Shown here one piece after another: positions 1 to 8,607 of a stretch of DNA of 13,862 nucleotides. The stretch covers positions 1 to 13,862 of the forward strand of contig DBXN01000080.1 in the NCBI GenBank assembly GCA_002309585.1, written 5' to 3'. The notes under the pieces were generated by a model. That model saw only the letters and a list, made by a program, of their open reading frames with translations, was not told where the DNA came from and made no database searches. Both the position numbers and the translations under genes were made by a program. Numbering within the stretch: the first letter of the stretch is position 1; the number at the start of each line of letters is the position of its first letter. The DNA is from Verrucomicrobia bacterium UBA1211. Lineage in GTDB: Bacteria > Verrucomicrobiota > Kiritimatiellia > RFP12 > UBA1067.

Positions 1-41
1 GGCACCAGCGCGAGCGCCGTCAACATAGACAACATCACCAT
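1..41 (-). CDS. Start of an unidentified secreted or membrane protein, cut by the window edge
   Basis: An ATG at 41 is preceded by a strong Shine-Dalgarno (GAAGGA at 47-52 read on the minus strand, 5 bases from the ATG). The 13 visible codons read MVMLSMLTALALV, a hydrophobic stretch like the core of a signal peptide or membrane anchor. A second ATG at 35 is possible but is spaced less well. The gene begins 20 bases after the stop of the giant surface protein and in the same direction, so the two are probably cotranscribed. Function cannot be told from 13 residues; a second surface or secretion-related protein is a guess from context. Confidence 0.6.
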   Translation of the reverse strand, partial: MVMLSMLTALALV

Positions 42-61
42 CTCGTTCCTTCTTTTCGAAA

Positions 62-3000
62 TCAGTGCAGAAAGATAACCATCCCCGACGGACGCGGATT
101 GATCAGCGTCAGCATCCCGCCCTCGACCGTCGCGCTCCACTCGGGAAGATCCTCCCCGTCGGGTCCCGTCGCGATCACGGCGATCGCCGCGGCATCGGCA
201 TCGGTCAGATCACGCGCCGGCCCGAGGACATAGCGGGGCGAGGCGGGGCTGGCGCCGGTAAAGACCGCCTCAACCTTCGCGAGGCCTTTGAGGAAATCCC
301 TGTTCGTCACCGCGCTGATGTCCGCCACGGCGGTCAACCGGCCGCCGTTACCCGCCACCCGCCAGGTGCTGTCAGCCCCGCGGAAGCGGAAAGCTCCCTC
401 CAACGCGCCGCCGCCGGCCAAGACCCCGTAGATCGGGCAGATGACATCCCGGAACTGGGAGTAGGATGACCCGTTGGTGAGCGTCGCGCCCTCGCCGAGG
501 GTCGTCACGCCGCCCAAACCGGAGGAGGCGACACGCTTCTGCGCGTCCATCACGCTGTAGGCGATCTGGAAGTTCTCACCCGAGAAGGCGAGGGACTTCT
601 CCGTGTTCGGCGCCTGGGCCTTGAGCGAACACCTCACCCCGTTGTCATCCGTGAGCATACTACCCCATCCGCCGCTGCCGTCCGCCGCCGAGATGCGGAA
701 GCTGTGCCAACCGGCGGTGAGCTGTACGGTACCGGTCTGCGGGACGTTGTGGGCGGTCGTGGCGAGAATCTCCGTCCCGTCAACCACAAACTGGATACGG
801 TCGTCATACTGTCCGACAAAGACCCAGATGCCGGCGTGATCCTCATCGACCTGGAAGTAGCCGTCATACCGCACGGCCGTGCCGCTCGCCAACGCGTTCG
901 CGTCCGCGCCACCGCCGTACGCATGCAGGACGTCAAGCCGGTTCGTCACGCAGTCGAGCCGGGTGTAGAGAAGATCATCCGCCGTATAGGTGTTCACATC
1001 GCCCGTGCCCGCCGCGCCCGACACGCGAACCCGCACGCCGGTGCGGACCGCGGCATCCTGCGGCAGACGCATCGCGACGGTATCGACATCAAAACGGGTG
1101 TAGAACTCGGGATTGACCGAACCCGCCGTCAACGGGTTGGTGGAGTAGCCGAGCGCCATGCCCGCCCGCCGCCAGGTGTCGAGATAGGCCCCCTGGCTAC
1201 CGGTGGCGTCCCAGCAAAGGATCCTAAAATCGTGCCAGCCCGCCGTCAGGGAGGCGGAGCCGACCCCAACGTTGTTGTACCCGGTGGAGGCCAGCACGCT
1301 GACGCCGTCCACGTCCAGCGCGATCCGGTCGTCATACTGCCCCGCGAAGTACCAGGTTCCGGCATTCTCCTCGTCTACAAAGAACTGGCCGCAGAAGATG
1401 TAACAGACGTTGTTGCCGGTCGGCTTGGCTGTATCGGTGGTGAAGTAGCTGTGGACCGTCTCCAAGGTGCTGGCGATAAACGGGCAGGCTCCCGTGAACC
1501 GGAGCGCATCGTCAAAGGTGGGAATCACCGTGGTGTTGTACATTCCGTACGCGATCATCCCCTCGCCGATGTTGATCGATGCGGCGGTGTCCGGCTCAAG
1601 GGTCAATCCGCCCGCGAATCCCGACGCGCCGGAGAGATCGACCGCCGCATCGGTAGAGGCAACCGTCCACATGCCGAGCGGAATGGACTGCATCAGGCTG
1701 GATCCGATGAATCCGCCCGCTCCGGAGACGGTCACCTTGCTCGATCCCAGAAGCGGCGAGTTCCAAGACACCGTCTGGCCGTTGAGATCGATCGTGTAGT
1801 CACCCCCGCCGACCGGTGACTCGCCGAACGCGACCGACATGTACCCGAACTTGGTACTGAGAATTCCATCCGCCCGGAACGTGCCGGAGGCCAGATCCGC
1901 GTGGGGATGTTCCCAGTTCGGCCAGCTGGAAACCAGACCGCCGGAACCGAGTGCGAAAACGCCGCCCGTCTGGATGAGACGCTCGTCGTGCGCGTTGCGC
2001 CACTTCGCCACATGGTCGTTCCGGTGGCGGATCTCCAGCCGGTTCGCCGCGAAGAGGCCGTCCCTCAAATCGAAGAAGGCGTAGGCGTCGCTGACGCCCA
2101 ACAGCACCGTGCCGGTCGACGCATCGATGGTTCCGCCCGACACCACCACACGGTCCTTGGCGTAGGTCGGAGTATAATCGCCCCAGCAGCGTCCGATCTG
2201 GAAGGAGTTGTTACCCGCCGTCCAGTTCAGCCGGCCGCCTTCGGCGACCTCCAGATAGGTATCGCGGGGCCTGTCGGAGATGTAGAGGTATCCCGGCACA
2301 TTCACCGTTGCCCCCTCGCCGATGATCAGCCGTCCGTCACGGGTAAAGTAGCCGATCATCAGGTTGCCTTTCAGGTTCCATGTCGCGTTTTTCAGCGACA
2401 CGATCCCGTCCGGATAGAAGGAGTCGATGTAGAGCGTATTCGCATTGGCGACCAGCTCGTCATAAAGGTCACCGTCGACCAGCCCGTCGCCCGTCGGCAT
2501 GAAGCGGACTTCCTTCACCGTCGTCGCGGAGACCTTGCCGAAGACCGGCAGCCCCTGCCCCTCAAAGTGCTCGTCCCCGCCGAAGATGGCGACGCCGTTC
2601 TCGCCGCTGACCTGGATCTGGCTCTCCGGCGAGTGAATCGTGCTGCCGAACCAGAGATGGCTGCCGGCCGCCGTATAGCTGCCGCCCTCAAGCCCCGGTC
2701 CGTAGAATTTCACATTGCCGGTCTGGACAACAGTACCCTCGTTTGTGACCGTCCCCCGGAAGACCATATCCGCCGCCGCGTTCACGGTCAGCGTCGCAGC
2801 GGAACCGATCGAGACCGGACCGTACACGTTGTTCGCCGAGCTGCCCGCCTCCGCCGTCACCTCCGCGCCGGGCGCGACGGTGAACGGGATGGTGTCGGGA
2901 AGCGAGGTTGCCCAGAACCGGATATAGGAACCGTCAGAAAGGTTGACCCCCTCGGGAATAGTGCCGGTCTGCGCCCCCTCAAACTGCATCCGCCCGGTCA

Positions 3001-6000
3001 GATCAACCCGGTTGATGTCAAAGTCCGTCGCGTGGAAGTTGAAACCCTGCGTCTCCTTGGCGTTATCGACCGTAAGGGTGTACGGACCCGAAATCTCGGA
3101 GGTGTCATACGCCGACCCCGCCAGTTTGCGGATGGAGAGATGGCCGCCGCCCGTCTTGGTGTCGCCTGTGAGCGTCACCTTGCTGAAGAAAGCGCCCCAA
3201 AGGTTCTCCGCCGTATCGGAGTTGTAGAGCGCGCCCGCGCCGTCCGGCCCCTCGCCCTGCACGACGATTTCCCGTCCGTGGGAAGGCTCGCCCGAGGCGA
3301 AGGCGCCGTTCCCGCCGGAGACGTTCACATCGAAGCGAGCGCCGTCCTTGACGGTCAGCCGGTAAGGTGCATCCCCTTCCGGCGCGCGTTTGTTCGACTC
3401 ATCGCCCGTATGCGCGTCTATGCGGAGCGTTCCCTCCTCGACCACAACATCGCCCGCCGAAAGGAGTCCCGTATCAGGCATCGCCAGGATACCCTCGCCC
3501 GACTTCGTCAGTGTCGCGGCGGCATTGACGGTCTCACCCGTGAGGATAATGTCTCCCGCCGCGTGGATCGCGACATCCTGCCCCTTGACCCCGAGGATGA
3601 CGGGGTGGTTGAAGGTCTGCGCCCAGGACGAGAGGTTGGTGACCGCATGGGTGATCCGCAGCGTATCCGTGCCGTTGTGGATGAAGCTCGCGGCCCCCTC
3701 GCCGAAGAGCACGGCGCTCAGCGCGGTTCCGCTGAGGTCAAAGAGCGTCGCGCCGCCCGGCAGGTTGAAGACGGCGGTATCGCCGTTCTGCGGCGCGACA
3801 TCGCCCTTCCAGTTCCCGCCCGTGGACCACTTGCCGCCGTCATTGGCGGCGCCAGACCACTCGACACGCACCTTTTCGCGCCCGGAATTCCCCATGAGCA
3901 ACGCCCCGTTCTCCACCGTCAACTCGGCGTCCACGCCGGTCACCAGGAATTTTCCGAGATCGGCGGCCGTCACGCCTGACGCGATCACCGTGTAACGTTT
4001 CCCGACCGGAAGCTCGGTCAGCAGGATCGGGTTCACGGCGATGACCACCGGGTTCTGCATCGTCGCATCGGTGAGATCAAGCGTCTCGCAGTCGAATCCA
4101 TCCCCCGCCTCGGCGGTGACATCGATGGCGAGCAGGGAACCGCCGGCGAGCGTCAGCTCCGGAACCGTGAAGACCTGCGGCTGGTCGTTGGCCAGACTGA
4201 GGGTCGCGCCGGCGGCGACCGACGCCGACGCCGGAGCGAAGGTGTCCTCCGGAATCATCACCGTTCCCTCCTCAATCACCAGCGAACCCGAAATGGTCTG
4301 TTCCGCTCCGGCCGTCAACACGCCTTTACCACGCTTCACGAAATCGAAGCGGGCTCCGCCGTCGGTGTCGCTCAGCGTCGCGCCCCACGTCGCGTTCATC
4401 CCATCCGTGTCCGCGATGACGCTCTTCCCCGCCGTCACGGTCAACGCCCGGCCCTGCACCCACGCCGTCGTGGGCGTGCGGGGCGAGAGGGTGCCGCCGT
4501 CAAACCGGAACTCGCCCGAAGCGCCCTCCCCGCCGGTCACCATGATATCATCGGCATGAATCGTACCGCCGCTGAAAAGGAAGAACCCCCGGCCCCCGAT
4601 GCAACCGGCGCCGATCACCTGAAGCCCCGTCTGGACGGAGAGATCGCCGCCGGTCATCGTCCCTTGGAACTCGCAGTGATTCCCCGCCCCCGCCTGGAAC
4701 TTGTGCATGGAGAAGATGCCGCCGGACTGGGTGAAGCGGTGACGGGTCCGGGCGCGGATCGTGGGGTTGAAATCACCCGTAAGCGTGACGGTTCCGTCGG
4801 TGATGTTCACCTGGGTGACGGCATCCATGCCGTAGCCGCACTGGAGATCGGCGATCGAAACGGTCGCGCCATCCACGTCCACCCGTGCCTTCGCCTCGAC
4901 GGTGCCGTCGGTGCCGCCCACGAAAAGCGAGGGGAAGGTATAGGTGCCGCTGCGTAGCTTCAGCCAGCCGGACTGCCCGTTTCCGCCCCCGATCTGGAGA
5001 TTCGCCCCGTTGAAATTCATTCCCCGGTCGGGCTGGATCGCCTCGAAGACCATCGGAACCTCGGTCCCGTTCCGGATATACCACGGCAACTTCGCGGTGG
5101 CGTTGTCGTAGGCGGAATCGAAGATGATCGTCCCGCCATAGTTGAGGATGATGTTCCCCTGCCCCGCCTGCGGGATGTCGTTCCGGGTCCAGTTCGCGGG
5201 AACCGAGTAGACATCGCTCATCCGCTCGGAGGCGGGGCGCCAGTAGTTGTTGTTGGCGGGATCCAGATTGCGGATCCGAACCGTCACCGCCGTTTCGGAG
5301 ACCTCGACCACCGCGAAATAGGACTCCCTGTTGAGAACGTTCGCCGGGTCGAGCGAGACCGTCGCGCCGTTGGCGAAGACGAGGGAACGGGACTCGAGGA
5401 TCCGGTAATCCCCCTCGCCCAGCGTCGCGCCGTCGGTCAGCTTCACCGTGATCGGCCCGTTGACGGTCAGCGTCCCGTTCACTGTCAACGCCGGTTTGGT
5501 GTGGGCGACCTCCGCCTCAAGGGTCGCGGCGGAGGCGATCACCGCGTCACAGTCGATCAGGCTCCGCATCGGGATCTCCGTCACGCCGGAAAGGGTCACC
5601 GTGTCGCCCTCCAGCGTCCATCCGGGAATGGGCTCCCGGTGGAACGAGATATCGTCCAGCACCACCGCGCGGTCGGCCCCGTCGTGCTGGTGGGTGAAGG
5701 AGAGGGCCAGCGTTCCCGCATTCGGCATCGCGATCACGGAATTCTGCCTGGCGAAGGCGGTGCCGATCCCGACGGGCGTCTTGAAATCAAACATCGGCGC
5801 GCCGTCCGCCGTGATCGCGACCGCCATGACGGAAGCGCCGTGGCTCGGCCGCGACGCGCAGTTGAAGGAGAAGCGGTAGATCCCGGCGGGAACCTCGCCC
5901 AGCTCCTGCGACAGGGCGATGTCCTGTCCCTGTGCGAAGTAAGAGTAATAACCGCCGTTGGTCTGTCCCAGCGCGAGCCAGGTCCCGTTCGCCGTCGAGA

Positions 6001-6739
6001 GCCCGCATCCGGCCCCGCCCGTTTCGGCGCAGAAATAGGTCCAGCCAGGAATCGCGAAACCGCCCGTCGGATAGGAGTAGCTCCAGTTCGGCGCGTTGCC
6101 GTTGGCCGTCCCCGCAGAGGTGCCGAGGTCATCGAAACTCCCGTTCACCACGTATTCATCGGGATCCCCGTCATCCAGTTTGGAGAAGATTACACAGTCG
6201 AAGGCGTTCGCGACGTCGGCCGTGGATTCCTGCTGGAAGAACTGGAAGGTATAGGTACCGGCAGCCGCGACCTCAACGGTATCGGCGAAATACTGAACGG
6301 CGTCGTTGGCGGTCGTGACCGACGCCAGCATCACCGTCTCCGATCCGGAGATCAGCCGGACTTCGGTGGTCGCGCCGAAATGGCCGGGCCGCCCCATGTA
6401 GAAGAAGGAAAGACGGTAGGTTCCCGGTTCGGCTACGGTGATCTCCTGCTGGGCCTGGGCGGTTCCCGACCCGTTCGCGTTTTGGAGATACATCGCGAAT
6501 GTCCCGACCGGACGGCCGGCGGTGATCCAAGTCCCATTCGCCTTCGAGAGTCCCACCCGATCCGCCGGAGAACAGGTCCAGAACGGATTGCTGTAGCCGC
6601 CCGCGTTGGAATAGGACCAACTTCCCGAATTCGCGGTGACTGTTCCCTCTTCAAACAAACTGTTCTTGATTAGATTCCCGCCCGCGAACCCGGACAGGGC
6701 AATGACCGCGACCAGCAGCAACACCACTTTCCTCTTCAT
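62..6739 (-). CDS. Giant secreted beta-strand-rich surface protein with carbohydrate-binding-like and PA14-like modules
   Basis: This is a 2225-residue protein. The frame is open upstream to 6859, but the ATG at 6739 is chosen because it has AAGGA 7 bases upstream and starts a classic signal peptide (MKRK, then a hydrophobic VVLLLVAVIALSGFA core, cleavage probably near residue 20). Residues about 21-170 and 195-365 are two related modules of the CBM/galactose-binding-like type; both carry an NxSF[ED][ED] start, a WSYS segment and a SxANGTW motif. The middle (about 500-1740) is a long run of G/T/V-rich strands, including two stretches like autotransporter-associated strand repeats (near 798-833 and 1071-1106, with the pattern LTKSGEGIL...VVEEGTLRI). 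Near the C terminus are two PA14-like modules sharing a GQYDDRI...VDG core (about 1785-1815 and 1960-1990). I see no autotransporter barrel, PEP-CTERM or LPXTG tail, so how it is anchored is unknown. An extracellular glycan-binding or adhesin role is inferred from the modules. Confidence 0.85.
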   Translation of the reverse strand: MKRKVVLLLVAVIALSGFAGGNLIKNSLFEEGTVTANSGSWSYSNAGGYSNPFWTCSPADRVGLSKANGTWITAGRPVGTFAMYLQNANGSGTAQAQQEITVAEPGTYRLSFFYMGRPGHFGATTEVRLISGSETVMLASVTTANDAVQYFADTVEVAAAGTYTFQFFQQESTADVANAFDCVIFSKLDDGDPDEYVVNGSFDDLGTSAGTANGNAPNWSYSYPTGGFAIPGWTYFCAETGGAGCGLSTANGTWLALGQTNGGYYSYFAQGQDIALSQELGEVPAGIYRFSFNCASRPSHGASVMAVAITADGAPMFDFKTPVGIGTAFARQNSVIAMPNAGTLALSFTHQHDGADRAVVLDDISFHREPIPGWTLEGDTVTLSGVTEIPMRSLIDCDAVIASAATLEAEVAHTKPALTVNGTLTVNGPITVKLTDGATLGEGDYRILESRSLVFANGATVSLDPANVLNRESYFAVVEVSETAVTVRIRNLDPANNNYWRPASERMSDVYSVPANWTRNDIPQAGQGNIILNYGGTIIFDSAYDNATAKLPWYIRNGTEVPMVFEAIQPDRGMNFNGANLQIGGGNGQSGWLKLRSGTYTFPSLFVGGTDGTVEAKARVDVDGATVSIADLQCGYGMDAVTQVNITDGTVTLTGDFNPTIRARTRHRFTQSGGIFSMHKFQAGAGNHCEFQGTMTGGDLSVQTGLQVIGAGCIGGRGFFLFSGGTIHADDIMVTGGEGASGEFRFDGGTLSPRTPTTAWVQGRALTVTAGKSVIADTDGMNATWGATLSDTDGGARFDFVKRGKGVLTAGAEQTISGSLVIEEGTVMIPEDTFAPASASVAAGATLSLANDQPQVFTVPELTLAGGSLLAIDVTAEAGDGFDCETLDLTDATMQNPVVIAVNPILLTELPVGKRYTVIASGVTAADLGKFLVTGVDAELTVENGALLMGNSGREKVRVEWSGAANDGGKWSTGGNWKGDVAPQNGDTAVFNLPGGATLFDLSGTALSAVLFGEGAASFIHNGTDTLRITHAVTNLSSWAQTFNHPVILGVKGQDVAIHAAGDIILTGETVNAAATLTKSGEGILAMPDTGLLSAGDVVVEEGTLRIDAHTGDESNKRAPEGDAPYRLTVKDGARFDVNVSGGNGAFASGEPSHGREIVVQGEGPDGAGALYNSDTAENLWGAFFSKVTLTGDTKTGGGHLSIRKLAGSAYDTSEISGPYTLTVDNAKETQGFNFHATDFDINRVDLTGRMQFEGAQTGTIPEGVNLSDGSYIRFWATSLPDTIPFTVAPGAEVTAEAGSSANNVYGPVSIGSAATLTVNAAADMVFRGTVTNEGTVVQTGNVKFYGPGLEGGSYTAAGSHLWFGSTIHSPESQIQVSGENGVAIFGGDEHFEGQGLPVFGKVSATTVKEVRFMPTGDGLVDGDLYDELVANANTLYIDSFYPDGIVSLKNATWNLKGNLMIGYFTRDGRLIIGEGATVNVPGYLYISDRPRDTYLEVAEGGRLNWTAGNNSFQIGRCWGDYTPTYAKDRVVVSGGTIDASTGTVLLGVSDAYAFFDLRDGLFAANRLEIRHRNDHVAKWRNAHDERLIQTGGVFALGSGGLVSSWPNWEHPHADLASGTFRADGILSTKFGYMSVAFGESPVGGGDYTIDLNGQTVSWNSPLLGSSKVTVSGAGGFIGSSLMQSIPLGMWTVASTDAAVDLSGASGFAGGLTLEPDTAASINIGEGMIAYGMYNTTVIPTFDDALRFTGACPFIASTLETVHSYFTTDTAKPTGNNVCYIFCGQFFVDEENAGTWYFAGQYDDRIALDVDGVSVLASTGYNNVGVGSASLTAGWHDFRILCWDATGSQGAYLDTWRRAGMALGYSTNPLTAGSVNPEFYTRFDVDTVAMRLPQDAAVRTGVRVRVSGAAGTGDVNTYTADDLLYTRLDCVTNRLDVLHAYGGGADANALASGTAVRYDGYFQVDEDHAGIWVFVGQYDDRIQFVVDGTEILATTAHNVPQTGTVQLTAGWHSFRISAADGSGGWGSMLTDDNGVRCSLKAQAPNTEKSLAFSGENFQIAYSVMDAQKRVASSGLGGVTTLGEGATLTNGSSYSQFRDVICPIYGVLAGGGALEGAFRFRGADSTWRVAGNGGRLTAVADISAVTNRDFLKGLAKVEAVFTGASPASPRYVLGPARDLTDADAAAIAVIATGPDGEDLPEWSATVEGGMLTLINPRPSGMVIFLH

Positions 6740-6774
6740 AGCAGTATCCTTTCCACACATTATCATGTAGGAGT

Positions 6775-6803
6775 ATTTTACCCCTTCCTTTTCAAAAAGT
6801 CCA
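6775..6803 (-). promoter_or_regulatory. Candidate sigma-70-type promoter of the surface-protein gene
   Basis: On the minus strand TGGACT (6798-6803; 4 of 6 to TTGACA) is followed after 17 bases by TAAAAT (6775-6780; 5 of 6 to TATAAT). It would start transcription about 30 bases before the ATG at 6739 and lies just downstream of the octamer array. Spacing is ideal but the -35 match is modest, and promoter consensus in this lineage is not known to me. Confidence 0.35.
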
Positions 6804-6841
6804 TCTTCAAATCTGAGCGGATAGGTGCCGTGCATGCAATC

Positions 6842-6929
6842 ATTGTGGAATTGTGACAATGTGGCATTCCCCCAATTTCATAATTCCATAATGGCTTACT
6901 TTCACAATCTCACAATTTCACAACAATAC
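6842..6929. repeat. Octamer-periodic AT-rich array (copy 1)
   Basis: Eleven consecutive 8-base words can be read in one phase with no insertion or deletion. The clearest six run from 6876 to 6923: TTTCATAA, then TTCCATAA, then a diverged word TGGCTTAC, then TTTCACAA, TCTCACAA and TTTCACAA again. The left part (6842-6865) has TTGTGG and TTGTGAC words, so the composition flips toward the reverse complement there. The array fills the gap between the glycosyltransferase and the surface-protein gene. It shares exact words with the array at 8542-8597 but in opposite orientation. No spacer-repeat structure is present, so it is not CRISPR. Confidence 0.75.
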
Positions 6930-6950
6930 ACGGTGTTTCCAACCATCATG

Positions 6951-6974
6951 ACGGTGGATGTGTCCATCCGCCGC
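6951..6974 (-). terminator. Stem-loop directly after the glycosyltransferase stop
   Basis: On the minus strand a 10-base-pair stem (GCGGCGGATG with CATCCACCGT, two G-T pairs) closes a GACA loop, starting right at the TGA at 6975-6977. The position suits a transcription end or 3' stabiliser for the cdd-glycosyltransferase pair. No T-run follows, so a canonical Rho-independent terminator is not shown. Confidence 0.4.
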
Positions 6975-8063
6975 TCATCCCGGCAGCCCGTCCAGCAACG
7001 CGGACAATTGGGAGACGATGACGGGTGACGCGAAGCACCGTTCGTAAAGGATGCGGGCTTCGCGGCCCCGTCCGGTGAGACGCGGACGGTCGGCGGCCCA
7101 GCGGGCGACAGAGTCGGCCAACGCCTGGGGATCGCCCGGCGGGATGAAGGCGAGCGCTTCGCCGCCCCGCGCAGGCTCGGGATAGGCCTCCGAAACGCGC
7201 GTGATGACGGGCCGCCCCGCCGCAAGCGATTGAAACACCTTGTTGGGCATCACCCGTCCCGCCTTCGGCGTCGTTCCGAAGACGCCCAGCAGGATATCGG
7301 CGCGGTGGATCCTTCCGCACAGATCGGAATAGGGAACCGGAGGCTCAAACGCGACCTGCGCCAACCCCTCCGCCGCGCGCCGGCAGGCCGTCCGCATCGG
7401 GCCGTCCCCCAGCAGACACCACCGGACCGGCGGCCCCTGATACCGGCGGGCGGCCTCGATGATTGTCTCGACCCCGTGCAGTTCAATGAACCCACCGTAA
7501 AACAAAACCTCGACCGGCGCATCGTCCGGTCTCGCAGATTCCGCCGCCGGAGGAACGAAACATGATTCCGCCCCGACATAGACAACCCTCAACCGTTCCT
7601 CCGGAACGCGAAGCGTCTCGTGAAAATAGGCCGCGTGGCAAACAGTATCGGAGACCACCCGATCGGCGCGGGCGAACTGTTCCCGCTCTTTTGCAAGCAA
7701 CCGGACCGCGCGGGGATCGTCCGCCGGGAATTTACGGTGTTCGGAGACCTGTTTGTCGTATGCGCTGATCAAGGGATCGAAGATCAACGGAACCCTGTGC
7801 CGCCTTGCCCACCGCGCGGCGGCCAGCACATCGCGCTGGCGGAAACAGGGCACCCAGACGGCGGCGGGGCGGGGCAGACGCGCGAACGCGGCCTCCCAAT
7901 CGGCCCATCCAGAGAGATGGGGATGAAAATCTAGGATCGTCCAACCCATCTCCTGAAGCAGATGGCGGATCACGCCATTCCGGGAATAGGCGGGATCGAA
8001 CCGTCCCCACCAGAGCAGGAGACGGCTTGCGGACGGATCGGCTGGAGGGTAGACGGAACTCAT
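6975..8063 (-). CDS. Glycosyltransferase, GT4-like (GT-B fold)
   Basis: This 362-residue protein most resembles retaining GT4-family glycosyltransferases, which move a sugar from a nucleotide-sugar donor onto a glycan or lipid carrier at the inner face of the membrane. The N-terminal half carries an acceptor-type Rossmann region (RLLLWWGRFDPAYSRNG near residue 14). The C-terminal half has the donor-site features: VEVLFYGGF, then LLGDGP near residue 217, and MPNKVFQSLAAGRPVIT near residue 273-288, where GT4 enzymes bind the nucleotide-sugar. The canonical EX7E motif is not clear. The ATG at 8063 is chosen because it lies 7 bases after the cdd stop. It has no good Shine-Dalgarno, suggesting translational coupling; in-frame ATGs further upstream would overlap cdd. 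Donor and acceptor cannot be predicted; a surface polysaccharide role is inference. Confidence 0.82.
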   Translation of the reverse strand: MSSVYPPADPSASRLLLWWGRFDPAYSRNGVIRHLLQEMGWTILDFHPHLSGWADWEAAFARLPRPAAVWVPCFRQRDVLAAARWARRHRVPLIFDPLISAYDKQVSEHRKFPADDPRAVRLLAKEREQFARADRVVSDTVCHAAYFHETLRVPEERLRVVYVGAESCFVPPAAESARPDDAPVEVLFYGGFIELHGVETIIEAARRYQGPPVRWCLLGDGPMRTACRRAAEGLAQVAFEPPVPYSDLCGRIHRADILLGVFGTTPKAGRVMPNKVFQSLAAGRPVITRVSEAYPEPARGGEALAFIPPGDPQALADSVARWAADRPRLTGRGREARILYERCFASPVIVSQLSALLDGLPG

Positions 8064-8070
8064 GGCGGAT

Positions 8071-8499
8071 TCATGCGTTTGGGGGATCGGGTGCCTTGGC
8101 ATCATCCAGAGAGAAAGAGAGAGGCAGCAGATCGCCCAAGGTAACGGTCCGGATCTGTTTTCCATCGCGATCGGTAATCGAAACCGGCAGATCGGCCTTT
8201 CCGAACTCCGCCATCACCTGACGGCAGGCGCCGCACGGCGAGGCCGGCTGTTCGGGCGTCCCGCCCGCCACCGCCAACGCGCGGATCGCGCGGCATCCCG
8301 CGCTGACCGCCTTGAAGATCGCCGTCCGTTCCGCGCAATTCGTCAAGCCGAACGAGGCGTTTTCGATGTTGCAACCGGTGTAAATCTTGCCGTCATCCCC
8401 CACCACGGCCGCCCCGACCTGAAAACGGGAATAGGGACAATAGGCGGCATCCGCCGCCCGAACCGCCGCCTGAACCAACTCTGTCGAATCCAACATCAT
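8071..8499 (-). CDS. cdd: Cytidine deaminase (small tetrameric type)
   Basis: The 142-residue protein hydrolyses cytidine or deoxycytidine to uridine or deoxyuridine in pyrimidine salvage, in the cytoplasm. The zinc site is complete: NCAER with C55 and catalytic E57, and PCGAC with C89 and C92, that is three cysteine ligands as in homotetrameric enzymes. The CNIENASFG substrate motif (43-51) and the N-terminal YCPYSRFQVGAA segment are also present. The start at 8499 has AAAGGA 7 bases upstream; a second ATG follows at 8496, and the open frame further upstream is not homologous. Length matches the usual 130-140 residues, with a short D/P-rich tail. It is followed 7 bases later by the glycosyltransferase gene, a pairing with no obvious metabolic reason. 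Confidence 0.95.
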   Translation of the reverse strand: MMLDSTELVQAAVRAADAAYCPYSRFQVGAAVVGDDGKIYTGCNIENASFGLTNCAERTAIFKAVSAGCRAIRALAVAGGTPEQPASPCGACRQVMAEFGKADLPVSITDRDGKQIRTVTLGDLLPLSFSLDDAKAPDPPNA

Positions 8500-8541
8500 A
8501 TCACGTTCCTTTCTGTCCCTCGTCATCCAGCCACAAGACTT

Positions 8542-8597
8542 CATTCTCATTGTGAAATTATGGAATTATGACATTAAGCCATTTTGGAATTTCACTC
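8542..8597. repeat. Octamer-periodic AT-rich array (copy 2, inverted relative to copy 1)
   Basis: Seven consecutive 8-base words in one phase. Read on the minus strand, the core words are TTCCAAAA (8582-8589), TGGCTTAA (8574-8581), TGTCATAA (8566-8573), TTCCATAA (8558-8565) and TTTCACAA (8550-8557). TTCCATAA and TTTCACAA are identical to words in the array at 6842-6929, and TGGCTTAA differs by one base from TGGCTTAC there. The array lies between the U32 gene and cdd. Words of the form CATAAT resemble -10 boxes, but I could not pair them with a -35 at a proper distance. Confidence 0.75.
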
Positions 8598-8607
8598 CGC
8601 CGTTCGC

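Noticed and set aside
1901..3979. A long plus-strand open frame (692 codons) opposite the surface-protein gene
   Set aside because: Its translation is R/G/V/H-rich with no domain or signal features and it lies fully antisense to a convincing secreted protein; high GC makes such frames common.
6740..6859. The upstream extension of the surface-protein frame to 6859
   Set aside because: The extra 40 codons precede a complete signal peptide with its own Shine-Dalgarno, and they overlap the octamer array and the candidate promoter.
8542..8597. The CATAAT words as tandem -10 promoter boxes for cdd
   Set aside because: No -35-like hexamer sits at 16-18 bases from any of them; the words are explained by the repeat itself.
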